Below, in pieces: positions 12,184-20,748 of a stretch of 33,567 bases of DNA; position 1 is the first letter of the stretch; each line of letters begins with the position of its first letter. The stretch covers positions 1 to 33,567 of the forward strand of contig NZ_NFKI01000037.1 in assembly GCF_002160305.1 (NCBI RefSeq), written 5' to 3'. Source of the DNA: Pseudoflavonifractor sp. An184. Its GTDB lineage: Bacteria > Bacillota > Clostridia > Oscillospirales > Oscillospiraceae. A model generated the notes under the pieces. That model saw only the letters and a program-made list of their open reading frames with translations, did no database searches and was not told the DNA's origin. Both the position numbers and the translations under genes were made by a program.

Positions 12184-12624
12184 TGGTCCGGTTCTCGCCG
12201 TAGGGGCGACCCTTGTGGTCGCCCGAAAGCCTTCCCCTTTAGGGGAAGGTGCCCCCGAAGGGGGCGGATGAGGTGAGCGGCCAAAGGCCGCCCGCGGGCC
12301 GGTCTGGGACCGGCCCCTACGGCGAATCTAAAACGGTTCTTGGGATTTCGTAGGGGCGGCACACTGGGCCGCCCGGAACACGGGCCGTGAACATACCCGG
12401 CTCCGACGAAAAAACGAAAGCACTTCCGGATACACCGCAGGGACAGGCGTCCTCACCCGCCCGCCGAATCCCTGAGCCGCACTTGAGCCCCACCCACGCA
12501 AAAGGCGCGCTCTCCACCAGGAGGAGCAGCACCCAAAGGTTCCCGGAAACTAAGCGGCAGCGGTCATAGAAGGGAAACCAGTCAACTGAACTACCCGCGC
12601 TTTTGCGAACACTGCCAACGCAGC

Positions 12625-12830
12625 CTAATCGGCGGTCCCCGTAAAACGGGGTCCAGAGGGACGACTCCCCTTATCAAGGGGAGATGGCCCGAAGGGCCAG
12701 AGGGGATAGGAAGGGTGAATATGGACGCGGAGCGTCCATTTTGAGTCCGCCCCTTGGCAGCTCTTTGGATACTTTCTGCCCGGGCAGAAAGTACCTCGCC
12801 CCGCAGGGCAAAATCCTCCCTCACAAAAAA
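12625..12830 (+). repeat. Composite repeat R300, copy D (3' half)
   Basis: Only the 3' modules remain: CCCCGTAAAACGGGG, a short palindromic element inserted at about 12660-12710, the variable hairpin ATGGACGCGGAGCGTCCAT (about 12719-12737) and the long hairpin TACTTTCTGCCC / GGGCAGAAAGTA (about 12770-12793). Confidence 0.75.
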
Positions 12831-13030
12831 CGGATGCCTTGCAGGGGAACATCAAAATTTCTCAATGGAACAGGACCGGGGCGGGCGGCCCAGGTGTGCC
12901 GCCCCTACGGGTAGAACGAAACGACAGGATAATCGGGACCGTTCCCCTCATCCGTCTGGCCTGGCGGCCAGCCACCTTCCCCCAGGTGGGAAGGCTTAAA
13001 AGAGAAAAAGCGGAACACCCCTGCAAAAAA

Positions 13031-13333
13031 CTACGGCCCCTTGATCACCCTGGGCCTCCAGAACCACTTCCACAGCCGCCATCCCAGGTAACACCCAATC
13101 AGCAGGAAAATCCCCGGCAGTCCGGGGAACAAAATGAGCTGTGTCACCGGGGATACCTCCTCCGAGGTCCACATATTCCACCGTCCCACGCCGACGATCA
13201 ACACAAACAGCACCGCCAGCGCCGGGGGCAGGGCCCTCCAGATCCTCCGCTTCGGGATGCGGCAGCACAGATATTCCAGCACCAGCCCGATCCCCAGGGG
13301 GAGCAAGCAGAAAATTCCAATGACAATGGGCAT
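13031..13333 (-). CDS. Small membrane protein of unknown function
   Basis: A 100-aa hydrophobic protein with about three membrane segments (about 2-20, 33-48 and 60-82) and a Trp/Arg-rich C-terminus (WRLWKWFWRPRVIK). I do not recognise the family. The ATG at 13333 follows GGGAGGAATG. Upstream extension of the frame runs into the MITE at 13369-13534 and is rejected. It lies downstream of recF with the MITE between, so it may be read from recF or from its own promoter. Confidence 0.65.
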   Translation of the reverse strand: MPIVIGIFCLLPLGIGLVLEYLCCRIPKRRIWRALPPALAVLFVLIVGVGRWNMWTSEEVSPVTQLILFPGLPGIFLLIGCYLGWRLWKWFWRPRVIKGP

Positions 13334-13368
13334 AACATTCCTCCCGGAACAAACCACAGTGAGGCCAC

Positions 13369-13534
13369 TGGGTCTTGTTTGAAAATTGGAAATGTGCCCG
13401 ACGGCGAGGGAATTTTTCGCTAGGCAAGGCAATTTGACGCAGCAATCCTTGGTGGATTGCAAGAAAAATTAACGCAGCATAGCGGAAAAAGACCCGCCGT
13501 TTGGGTATATTGACATTTTTCAAACATGGCCTAG
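13369..13534 (+). mobile_element. MITE-like element, copy 1
   Basis: A 166-bp non-coding element with inverted ends of about 17 bp (consensus CTAGGCCWTGTTTGAAA), an inner GCAATCC/GGATTGC hairpin and no transposase. A second copy lies at 18958-19123 in the same orientation at about 85 % identity (by eye). The right border CTAG overlaps the end of recF, so that the recF stop codon TAG is inside the element's terminal repeat. The left end of this copy is more degraded. Confidence 0.8.
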
Positions 13535-14634
13535 ATCAGCTTTCCCCCCTGAATGTGAAAACTTCTCCCCTGCTCCAGCCCCTCCAGCTTCTCCTCCTCA
13601 CAGCAGGTGATGAAGATCTGTCCCCCCTGAATGTGGTTCAATACAAAGGATTGCCGTTTTGCGTCCAACTCAGACAACACGTCGTCCAGCAGAAGGACGG
13701 GGTACTCCTCGGTCTCCTGGAAGAAGATCTCCCGCTGGGCCAGCTTCAGGGAGAGGGCGGCGGTGCGGGTCTGCCCCTGGGAGCCGTACATCTTGGCGGA
13801 CCGGCCGTCCAGCTCCACCGCCAGATCGTCCTTGTGGGGGCCGGTGAGGCACTGCCGGGCGTCCAGCTCTGCCTGCCGGTGGCGCTCCTGGTGGGCCAGG
13901 ATCTCCTCCAGAATGGTCCGGGGCGGGGCCAGGGGGTCGGTGACCGTGGACACCGTCTCATACCGCAGGGACAATTTCTCCCGTCCGCCGGAGAAGTCCC
14001 GGTGGATGGGGGGCGCGGTCTCCTGGAGCCGCTTCACAAAGTGGGCCCGGTAGTGGACCACCAGAGCCCCGGTCTGGGCCATGCGCAGGCTGAAGTCGTC
14101 CAACGTCTGGAGCAGGGAGGGATTTTCCGGCCAGTCCCGCAGAATGCGGGTCTTGTGCTCGTAGAGGCGGTTATACTCCCCCAGGGCCTGGGCGTACCTG
14201 GGCCGCAGCTGGCAGATGGCCAGATCCAGGAATTTCCGCCGGGCGGCCGCCCCCTCCCGGATGAGGTACAGGTCCTCCGGGCAGAACAGCACCGTGGTCA
14301 GGATCCCCGCCAGCTCCCCGGCTGTCTTTAAGCGCACCCCGTTGGAGTAGAGCTGCCGGCTTTTCCCCCGGTGCAGCTTGGCCTCCAGGGTAAAGGTCCG
14401 GCCCCGGCTGTCCACGGAGCCCTTCAAAAAAGCCCCGTCGATGTCCAGCATGATCATCTCCCGGTCGTACCGGGCCCGGTGGGACTTGGCGGAGGACAGG
14501 TAGGTGATGGCCTCCAGCAGGTTGGTCTTGCCCTGGGCGTTCTCCCCATAGATCAGGTTCACCCTGGGGTCGAAGCCGGACTGGAAGTGGACGTAGTTCC
14601 GGAAAAAATCCAGCTCCAGAGCGTTTAGGATCAT
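13531..14634 (-). CDS. recF: DNA replication/repair protein RecF
   Basis: SMC-like ATPase that, with RecO and RecR, loads RecA at single-strand gaps. 367 aa. Walker A is GENAQGKT (30-37), the ABC signature region contains GPHKDDLAV, and Walker B is [11 protein letters not shown]. The start ATG at 14634 overlaps the stop of the S4 protein (ATGA), so the two are translationally coupled. The C-terminus ends GGKLI, and the stop codon lies in the terminal repeat of the MITE at 13369-13534. Length is normal for RecF, so the insertion has not visibly shortened it. Confidence 0.97.
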   Translation of the reverse strand: MILNALELDFFRNYVHFQSGFDPRVNLIYGENAQGKTNLLEAITYLSSAKSHRARYDREMIMLDIDGAFLKGSVDSRGRTFTLEAKLHRGKSRQLYSNGVRLKTAGELAGILTTVLFCPEDLYLIREGAAARRKFLDLAICQLRPRYAQALGEYNRLYEHKTRILRDWPENPSLLQTLDDFSLRMAQTGALVVHYRAHFVKRLQETAPPIHRDFSGGREKLSLRYETVSTVTDPLAPPRTILEEILAHQERHRQAELDARQCLTGPHKDDLAVELDGRSAKMYGSQGQTRTAALSLKLAQREIFFQETEEYPVLLLDDVLSELDAKRQSFVLNHIQGGQIFITCCEEEKLEGLEQGRSFHIQGGKLI

Positions 14635-14846
14635 TGGACCACCAGTTCCAGCTCGCCGTCGATGACCGCCCGGTCCCCGGGGCGCATCTTCTTGCCCCGC
14701 ATGGTGCAGGGCTCCCCGTTGACGGCCACCCGGCCCTCCTGGATGATCAGCTTGGCGTCCCCGCCGGTCTCCACCGCGCCGGCAAATTTCAAGAGGTCCT
14801 GGAGCTTGATGAATTCGGTGTGGATCTGTACAGTTTCGGTCTGCAT
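14631..14846 (-). CDS. yaaA: S4-domain RNA-binding protein YaaA
   Basis: 71-aa single S4 domain, the family found between dnaN and recF in Bacillota and linked to 50S ribosome assembly in Bacillus. Visible signature: [18 protein letters not shown], then [17 protein letters not shown] and a final hydrophobic strand. It should bind structured RNA through the basic surface. The stop overlaps the recF start. The usual direct junction with dnaN is replaced by a repeat block of about 800 bp and a thioesterase gene. Confidence 0.9.
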   Translation of the reverse strand: MQTETVQIHTEFIKLQDLLKFAGAVETGGDAKLIIQEGRVAVNGEPCTMRGKKMRPGDRAVIDGELELVVQ

Positions 14847-15651
14847 AGCATCAATTCCTTGTCAGTTTTTTCGCAGGGGAGTTTGCCGCCACATTTTTCA
14901 AGCCTTCCCCCTGGGACGAATGAGGGCCCCTCCCCCTCAAAAGCCTTCCCCCTTTTGGAAAGATGGCTGTCCGTCAGGCCAGACGGATGAGGGGGTTCCC
15001 CTTAAAAGCCTTCCCCCTGGGGGGAAGGTGGCACGGCGAAGCCGTGACGGATGAGGGGGCGATCTCCCCCCAAAGCCTTCCCCTCGGGGGGAAGGTGCCC
15101 CCAAAGGGGGCGGATGAGGGGGCAGGATTCGGATTGGGTTCGTTATACGCAGGGGGATTTCGCCGCCTGCGGGCGGCGAGTTCCTTTGCCCATGGCGGCA
15201 AAGGAACCAAAACGCCACCGGGGACGGCTCAGATGAGCGCTTCGCGCTCATATTCGCCTTTCCCCGGCCCCCTTTTACGGGGGTTATCCCTTGGGCCAGG
15301 CAGAATCCTTCCGGCGCGCAAAATCAGGAGTGCTCGAGCGCGGTCCCATCCGGCCCCACTGGGGGCCTGAGCGGGAAGAAAATTGTAGCTGGTGCGTTTC
15401 CGCTTCTGCGCCTGCCGTCTCCGAACCAACGCCCTGGGGCCGTTTTCCGCCGTAGGGGCGCACAGTGTGCGCCCGCGGGCCGGTCTGGGACCGGCCCCTA
15501 CGAGGGGAGAGGGACCGTTCCTGTATCCGGGTAGGGGCGGGTGTCCTCACCCGCCCGCCTCAGAGGGTCCCCCTCTCACCGTAGGGGCGGCCTTTGGCCG
15601 CCCGCGGGCCAGAAGCCTCAGCCCGCCCACAAATGCCAATTTTTCGATCCA
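14847..15651. repeat. Repeat-only region between yaaA and the thioesterase
   Basis: No gene. Three short palindromic elements stand in a row at about 14903-15120. The one at 15004-15061 is identical over 57 bp to 11734-11791. Composite copy E follows, then palindrome cassettes at about 15450-15610 (cores CACAGTGTG, GGTCTGGGACC, GGTGTCCTCACC and GCCTTTGGC). The promoter of yaaA-recF must lie in or near this block, but I cannot place it. Confidence 0.75.
15148..15434 (-). repeat. Composite repeat R300, copy E
   Basis: Reverse-oriented full copy. Its short hairpin is ATGAGCGCTTCGCGCTCAT (about 15234-15252) and its long one TTCCTTTGCC / GGCAAAGGAA (about 15181-15207). The CCCCACTGGGGG and GGCGCGCAAAATC modules are clear. 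Confidence 0.85.
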
Positions 15652-16077
15652 CTAACTTTTTTCCACACACTCCTGAAGCAGCTCATACAGCTCCGGGAAC
15701 ACTTTTTTCAGTGCCACCGGCTGTTCTGTCTTCCGGTCATAGAAGAAATGGGTAGAGGTCCCCAAGGTGTGGAGCTCCCCGGTCTCCGCGTCGGTCATCC
15801 GGTACTCCAGTACCAGCCGGGCGGGGGTGAGCTTTCTCACCTTCATCTCAATGGCCAGGGTCTGCCCAAATTTGGTGGTCTTTTTGTAGGAGCAGGAGAT
15901 ATCGGTGAGGGCGAAGTCGATCCCCGCCGCCGTGGCCCTCTCATACCCCCAGCCGATCTGCTCCAGAAAATCGGTGCGGGCCTCCTCCATCCAGTGGATG
16001 TAGTTGCCGTGGTAGACCACGCCCATGCTGTCCGTCTCATAAAACTGCGCCTTCCGCAGGTAGGGCTTCCATTCCAT
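15652..16077 (-). CDS. YbgC-like acyl-CoA thioesterase
   Basis: 141-aa hot-dog-fold protein of the 4HBT/YbgC family, which hydrolyses acyl-CoA or related thioesters. The active-site signature is YETDSMGVVYHGNYIHWMEEAR (quoted as YETDSMGVVYHGNYI), with Asp16 as the expected catalytic residue. Substrate chain length cannot be read from sequence. The ATG at 16077 starts one base after the dnaN stop, so it must be cotranscribed with dnaN, an unusual partner in place of yaaA. No signal peptide. Confidence 0.88.
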   Translation of the reverse strand: MEWKPYLRKAQFYETDSMGVVYHGNYIHWMEEARTDFLEQIGWGYERATAAGIDFALTDISCSYKKTTKFGQTLAIEMKVRKLTPARLVLEYRMTDAETGELHTLGTSTHFFYDRKTEQPVALKKVFPELYELLQECVEKS

Positions 16078-16078
16078 G

Positions 16079-17188
16079 TCAGTTCCCCGCCTTCAGCCGC
16101 ACCGGCAGCACCATATAGATGAAGTTCTCCTCCCCCTCGGCGGGCAGGATGACGCAGGGGGCCACGCCGGAGGAGAACTCCAGCTTCAGCTTGTCCGCCG
16201 GAGCCGCCTTCAGGGCGTCCATCAGGTACTTGTTGTTGAAGCCGATCTCCAGGTTCTGGCCGTCCCCGGTGATGGGGCACTGGTCAGCGGCGTCTCCGAT
16301 CCCCGTCTTGGTGGTGATGGACACCATGCCGTCCCCAAACACGCACCGCAGGGGGCTCTTCAGCTTCTCGCTGATGATCAGAGAGACGCGGTCGATGGAG
16401 GCCAGGAGGGTGCGGGCGTCACACTCCACCTGGATGGGGTTGTTCCGGGGAATGGCGTTGCGGTAGGCCAAAAACTCCCCCTCCAGCCGGCGGCACACCA
16501 GCAGGGTCTCCCCCGCCTGGAACAGGATGTGCCGGGCCCCCTGGCTGATGGTCACCGGCCCCTCGCCGGAGCAGATTTTTTCCACCTCGCTCAACGCGGA
16601 GCCGGGGACCACGAAGGAGAAGGACTCGGCCCCGTCAATTTTATCCACAGCCTCCCGGCGCAGGGCCAGCCGGTAGCCGTCCACCGACACCACGGTGAGC
16701 CCGTTTTTTTCCACCTCAAACAGGGAACCGGTGTGGATGGGGCGGCTCTCATTGTCGCTGACGGCGAACAGGGTCTGGGAAATCATGGAACGCAGCACGC
16801 TCTGCTCCAGGGAGAGGGAGTTCTGCTGGTCCACGGTGGGTAATTCTGGAAATTCCTCCGGATCGGTGCCCAGGATGTTGAATTCGCTCAGGCCGCACTT
16901 GATGTTTACCATATAGTTCTGAGCGGTGAACACCACCACGTCGTCGGGCATTTTCCGGATAATTTCCCCAAACAGCCGTGCAGACAGCACCAGAGAGCCG
17001 GGCTCCTGGATCTCTGCGGGGACAGTGGCTTGAATTCCTTTTTCCAAGTCATAGCCGGTAAGGCGCAGGCGGGTGTCCGCCTCAATTAAAATGCCCTCCA
17101 TGGCCGGAATGGAGCTCTTTGCAGCCACAGCCCGAGAGGTTGTGGCAACTGCGGAGACCAAGAGGGCCTTCTCACAGGAAAATTTCAT
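16079..17188 (-). CDS. dnaN: DNA polymerase III beta subunit (sliding clamp)
   Basis: 369-aa sliding clamp that holds the polymerase on DNA. The protein begins MKFSCEKALLVSAVATTSRA and ends YMVLPVRLKAGN, the typical hydrophobic-pocket end. Three clamp domains are readable, with DGYRLALRR in the middle. The ATG at 17188 follows GAAGGAGG. The frame is open 78 codons upstream, but that part is the DnaA-box region of oriC and shows no clamp similarity, so it is rejected. It is followed by the thioesterase with one base between. Confidence 0.97.
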   Translation of the reverse strand: MKFSCEKALLVSAVATTSRAVAAKSSIPAMEGILIEADTRLRLTGYDLEKGIQATVPAEIQEPGSLVLSARLFGEIIRKMPDDVVVFTAQNYMVNIKCGLSEFNILGTDPEEFPELPTVDQQNSLSLEQSVLRSMISQTLFAVSDNESRPIHTGSLFEVEKNGLTVVSVDGYRLALRREAVDKIDGAESFSFVVPGSALSEVEKICSGEGPVTISQGARHILFQAGETLLVCRRLEGEFLAYRNAIPRNNPIQVECDARTLLASIDRVSLIISEKLKSPLRCVFGDGMVSITTKTGIGDAADQCPITGDGQNLEIGFNNKYLMDALKAAPADKLKLEFSSGVAPCVILPAEGEENFIYMVLPVRLKAGN

Positions 17189-17229
17189 GCTGTGTACGCC
17201 TCCTTCTGCGTCGTTTCCTGCTTTCTCTC

Positions 17230-17500
17230 TCCGCAGAGAGAGGAGAGGATTAAAAATTTTAGTAACAGTAGTCCGTAGGGGGAAAAAATGTGGAAAACCG
17301 GGGGAAGCCGTTGGGGCGCTAAGAAAAAAGCGTCCACAGGGGGTGTGAAAAAAATTTTGCCGCTTTCCACAGCCATTGGGGCAAAGGAAAGTTTTCCACA
17401 CTATGCAACGAGTTTTCCACATTTAACTGTGGATAATTTAGGTCGAAAAAGGACAGGCCTGTTTCTCCACAAAAGGGGAGCGGCCTGGGGATAAATTGAG
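17230..17500. other. oriC: Probable oriC, DnaA-box cluster
   Basis: The gap between dnaA and dnaN, the usual place of incC-type origin DNA in Bacillota, holds a perfect DnaA box TGTGGATAA (17428-17436) and TTTTCCACA-type boxes at 17392-17400, 17413-17421 and 17289-17297 (reverse), plus CTTTCCACA at 17363-17371. An AT-rich patch with TTAAAAATTTTAG (about 17250-17262) is a candidate unwinding element. Next to it, TAGTAACAGTAG (17260-17271) resembles DnaA-trios. Opening of the duplex here is inferred, not shown. Confidence 0.85.
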
Positions 17501-17547
17501 ATAGGAGTTAAGAGATAGAAGATAGGAGATGACTGGGCGCAGGGAGT

Positions 17548-18861
17548 TTATTCATAGCGGATGTTGATGTTGGCGGTGATGTCCTTGATGATCTCCGCCT
17601 TCTCCGGGTCGGTCTTCACCAGGTCCTCGATGCGCTCGATGGAGTGGAGGACGGTGGTGTGGTCCCGATTGTCAAACTCCTTGCCGATCTCTTTGAGAGA
17701 CAGGTTGGTCATGCGCCGGATCTGATACATGGCGATCTGGCGGGCCAGAGAGATGTCCTTGGCCCGGCCCTGGCCCCGGAGGGTGGCCGGCTCGATGTTG
17801 TAGAACTTGCACACCTCGTCGATGATCACGTCGGCGGTGGGCACAATGTCGGACTTCTCCTTGAACATGTCCTTGACTGCCCGGATGACGGTGTCCTTGT
17901 CCACCGAGTCCCCCATGAGCTGCTGGTAGGCCATGATCTTGTTGACGGTGCCCTCGATCTGCCGCACGTTGGCGGTGATGTTCTCCGCAATGAGCTGGAG
18001 CAGGAACTCAGGCAGTTCCACCCCCATGCGGATGGCCTTGTTTTTGATGATGGCCATGCGGGTCTCGTAGTCGGGGGGCTGGATGTCCGCCAGCAGGCCC
18101 CACTCGAACCGGGTCTTCAGACGGTCCTCCAGACGCAGCATCTCCTTGGGGGGGCGGTCGGAGGTGAAGACGATCTGCTTTTTCAGCTCGTACAGGGTGT
18201 TGAAGGTGTGGAACATCTCCTCCTGGGTGGAGTCCCGGCCGGCGATGAACTGCACGTCGTCCATGAGGAACACGTCGGCGCCCCGGTACTTCTCCCGGAA
18301 CTCCGCGTTTCTCCCCTCCCGGATGGCCTGGATCAGCTCGTTGGTGAAGGTGTCCCCCTTGATGTAGACCACCTTGTACTCCGGGTGGTTTTTGTGGATG
18401 GTGTGGGCGATGGCGTACAGCAGGTGGGTCTTGCCCAGGCCGGACTCCCCGTAGATAAACAGGGGGTTGTAGCTCTTGCCCGGGTTGTCGGCCACCGCCC
18501 GGGCGGCGGCGTGGGCAAATTTGTTGGAGGAGCCCACCACGAAGCGCTCGAAGGTGTACTCCTCGGTGCCGGGGAAGAAATTGTCCTTCTCCGGCTGGCT
18601 GTACTGGTCCAGCTCCCCCTCGGTGAGCACCACCACGTCCATGTCGCAGGAGAACAGCTCCCGCAGGGCGGCCTGGATCTTCCCCACGTAGCGGGTGGCG
18701 ATGATGTCCCGCTTGAAGCGGGTGGGCGAGTAGAGGACGAAGCGGTCGTCCTCCAGGGCGACAGCGGAGGCGTCGTCAAACCAGGTGTTGATGGTGGTGG
18801 CGGTCATATCGGGCTGCATCAGAGTGATGACCTTGGACCAGACATCGGCGGCAGGATTCAT
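17548..18861 (-). CDS. dnaA: Chromosomal replication initiator DnaA
   Basis: AAA+ initiator that binds DnaA boxes and opens oriC. 437 aa, with a short domain I, a short linker, Walker A GESGLGKT (138-145), Walker B LMDD (199-202), sensor and arginine-finger region (DRLKTRFEWGL), and the domain IV DNA-binding signature DNRDHTTVLHSIE (about 397-409). The ATG at 18861 follows AAGGAGG. The promoter lies about 380 bp upstream (19244-19272), and a MITE sits in the untranslated leader. The downstream gap is oriC. Confidence 0.98.
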   Translation of the reverse strand: MNPAADVWSKVITLMQPDMTATTINTWFDDASAVALEDDRFVLYSPTRFKRDIIATRYVGKIQAALRELFSCDMDVVVLTEGELDQYSQPEKDNFFPGTEEYTFERFVVGSSNKFAHAAARAVADNPGKSYNPLFIYGESGLGKTHLLYAIAHTIHKNHPEYKVVYIKGDTFTNELIQAIREGRNAEFREKYRGADVFLMDDVQFIAGRDSTQEEMFHTFNTLYELKKQIVFTSDRPPKEMLRLEDRLKTRFEWGLLADIQPPDYETRMAIIKNKAIRMGVELPEFLLQLIAENITANVRQIEGTVNKIMAYQQLMGDSVDKDTVIRAVKDMFKEKSDIVPTADVIIDEVCKFYNIEPATLRGQGRAKDISLARQIAMYQIRRMTNLSLKEIGKEFDNRDHTTVLHSIERIEDLVKTDPEKAEIIKDITANINIRYE

Positions 18862-18957
18862 GAAAGGAATACCTCCTTACAGAAAAATAACGGCCGAAGG
18901 GCATAGCAATACGGGCGGAATGTCGAGGTGCTCCCGCCCGCGGCTGTGGAGATGCTG

Positions 18958-19123
18958 CTAGGCCTTGTTTGAAAATTGGAACTGTGCCCGGCGGCAAGGG
19001 ATTTTTCGCTGGGTGAGGCGATTTGACGCGGCAATCCTTGGTGGATTGCAGGGAAAATGAACGCAGCATAGCAGAAAAAGACTCGCCGTTTGGGTATATT
19101 GACATGTTTCAAACATGGCCTAG
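18958..19123 (+). mobile_element. MITE-like element, copy 2, in the dnaA leader
   Basis: This 166-bp copy has better preserved ends than copy 1 (CTAGGCC at left, GGCCTAG at right; inverted ends of 17 bp with one mismatch). It has the same GCAATCC/GGATTGC inner hairpin. It lies between the predicted dnaA promoter and the dnaA start, so it would be transcribed as part of the dnaA leader. Confidence 0.85.
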
Positions 19124-19243
19124 ATTCGGACCGAAGAAAAAGAGAGGCCCCCCGCGGCCCTATTCGGGCAGGGGACCCGTTCAGCGCGTGTTCCGGCGCG
19201 GCCCGTCCCCGGATCGGAGAGAGCCGCCAGTTTGATCAGATTT

Positions 19244-19272
19244 ATTATAGCAAAAATCACCTCTGGCCGCAA
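19244..19272 (-). promoter_or_regulatory. dnaA promoter
   Basis: On the minus strand: TTGCGG (19272-19267), a 17-bp spacer and TATAAT (19249-19244). It is the best sigma-A match in the region between rpmH and dnaA. Confidence 0.65.
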
Positions 19273-19425
19273 GGATTTCACCGGCTTTTTTATTTTAAAT
19301 GTATCGGAAATTTTCCACTGTACCGGGGGGATCTGTGAAAGAATGGAAACCATGGCTGAAACCATATGGGATGAGAAGAAAACCACCACAAGATGTGGTG
19401 TCTTCCAAGGAAAAACGGAAAAGTT

Positions 19426-19478
19426 TGTGGAAAAGAGCAAAAAAGGAGTTGACAGGAGGAAAAGTCAGGCGCTATAAT
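19426..19478 (+). promoter_or_regulatory. rpmH promoter with upstream DnaA-box-like site
   Basis: TTGACA (19449-19454), an 18-bp spacer and TATAAT (19473-19478) form a strong promoter 127 bp before rpmH. A DnaA-box variant TGTGGAAAA (19426-19434) lies immediately upstream. Confidence 0.75.
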
Positions 19479-19604
19479 GGAAGCCGTCATTCCAGGGAGA
19501 GGGTCATTCTACCCTTTTTCCGGGAAGTATCTGCGAACCGCAGCCGGAGACGGCTGTTGTTGGGCCGGTCCGCCGGCTTGAAATTAGATGAGGAGGTGTC
19601 CCCC

Positions 19605-19739
19605 ATGCTTCGTACCTATCAGCCCAAGAAGCGCCAGCGTTCCAAGGAGCACGGCTTCCGCAAGCGTATGGCCACCCGCAATGGCCGCAAGGTGCTGGCC
19701 CGCCGCCGCGCCAAGGGCCGCGTCCGCCTGACCCACTGA
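19605..19739 (+). CDS. rpmH: 50S ribosomal protein L34
   Basis: 44-aa very basic protein of the large ribosomal subunit, with the hallmark [20 protein letters not shown] and a C-terminal LARRRAKGR. The ATG at 19605 follows GAGGAGG. Longer upstream frames cover the promoter and are rejected. In most bacteria rnpA follows within a few dozen bases; here it is 1067 bp away. Confidence 0.97.
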   Translation: MLRTYQPKKRQRSKEHGFRKRMATRNGRKVLARRRAKGRVRLTH

Positions 19740-19964
19740 GTTTGGGACAGACTGCCATCATCCGATGGAGATACGGCAAAAGGACACAAATCAAACAGAC
19801 GCGTAAATAGGGGCGTGGGAATGTTTCCCCCGCCCCTGCGGTGCATACGGAGGTTTTTCTGCCCTGGCCTTTTCTTTGCAGGACGGGGGCCTGCTTCCGC
19901 CGCCCCGGTTGTTTTTCCGCCTGTAGGGCCCGATGCCCTCATCGGGCCGCTGGGTGGATCTTTT

Positions 19965-20260
19965 CACAGGGGTATTTCGCCGCCTCGGCGGCGAGTGACT
20001 TTTTGGACGCCCAAAAAGTCACCAAAAAAGCGCCAGGGGGTGGGGCCAATCGGATTCGGCTGCGCCTCATCCTCCATGTGCCCCACCCCCTAGAACCCCC
20101 GTTACGGGGGTTACCCCTTGAAGCGGGCAGAATATTTCCGGCGCGCAAAATCTGAGTGGCGTTCCGCGATTCCTTCCGGGCCACTGGGCCCTGGGTTTGC
20201 AAAAATTAGGGCCTGGTGCGGTTCCACAACGGCGCCTGGGTTTTCTCAGCCAACGCTCCC
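19965..20260 (-). repeat. Composite repeat R300, copy F
   Basis: Reverse-oriented full copy. Its long hairpin has arms GTGACTTTTTGG / CCAAAAAGTCAC and its short one a GGATTCGGCTGCGCCTCATCC type core. The GGGCCACTGGGCCC and GCGCGCAAAATCTGAGTG modules are clear. Confidence 0.85.
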
Positions 20261-20670
20261 GGTGCGTTTTCACCGTAGGGGCGACCCTTGCGGTCGCCCG
20301 TAGCCTTCCCCTTTAGGGGAAGGTGGCTGGCCGTAGGCCAGACGGATGAGGGGAACGATCCTGGTTGCTGGTCCGTTTCCCGTCGTAGGGGCGCACAGTG
20401 TGCGCCCGCGGGCCGGTCCCAGACCGGCCCCTACGAGAATAACGCGGTCGCTCCCATATCCGCCGTAGGGGCGGGTCCAAGACCCGCCCGAAAGCCTTCC
20501 CCCTGCAAGGAGGAAGGCTGATTCCCCCTGACAGGGGGAAATGGCCGAAGGCCAAAAGGGGTAGGGAGGCACGCGAAGCGTGACAGATGAGGGTGACTTC
20601 TTAGCCTGCCCCCCCGGCGGGCGGCCCAGTGTGCCGCCCCTACGGAAATGAAAGATTGTCTCAGGATGTG

Positions 20671-20748
20671 CCGTTCCCGGTGGCGTTTTGGTTCCTTTGC
20701 CGCCATGGGCAAAGAAACTCGCCGCCCGCAGGCGGCGAAATCCCCTGG
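20671..20748 (+). repeat. Composite repeat R300, fragment H
   Basis: Only the last module is present: the TTCCTTTGCC / GGGCAAAGAAA hairpin followed by CGCCGCCCGCAGGCGGCG. It lies 58 bp before rnpA. Confidence 0.8.

Larger units (their letters stand above)
11592..13030. repeat. 1.4-kb repeat-only region between remB and the membrane gene
   Basis: No convincing gene. Short palindromic elements lie at about 11640-11792, 12225-12275, 12660-12710 and 12945-12995; composite copies C (reverse) and D (forward); palindrome cassettes at about 12200-12225, 12295-12375 and 12883-12910. A segment at about 12385-12610 is not obviously repetitive, and I recognise nothing in it. The open frames on both strands are short or made of repeat sequence. 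Confidence 0.7.

Noticed and set aside
12996-13523. Frame beginning MKNVNIPKRRVFF, and its twin at 18858-19112
   Set aside because: Both are read from the two MITE-like copies. They run on into unrelated sequence, so they are by-products of the repeat.
17189-17422. 78-codon upstream extension of dnaN
   Set aside because: It covers the DnaA-box cluster and has no clamp similarity; the ATG at 17188 has a good Shine-Dalgarno site.
13369-19123. The MITE pair as part of an insertion sequence
   Set aside because: No transposase is encoded between the inverted ends, and both copies are only 166 bp. Any mobilisation would be in trans.
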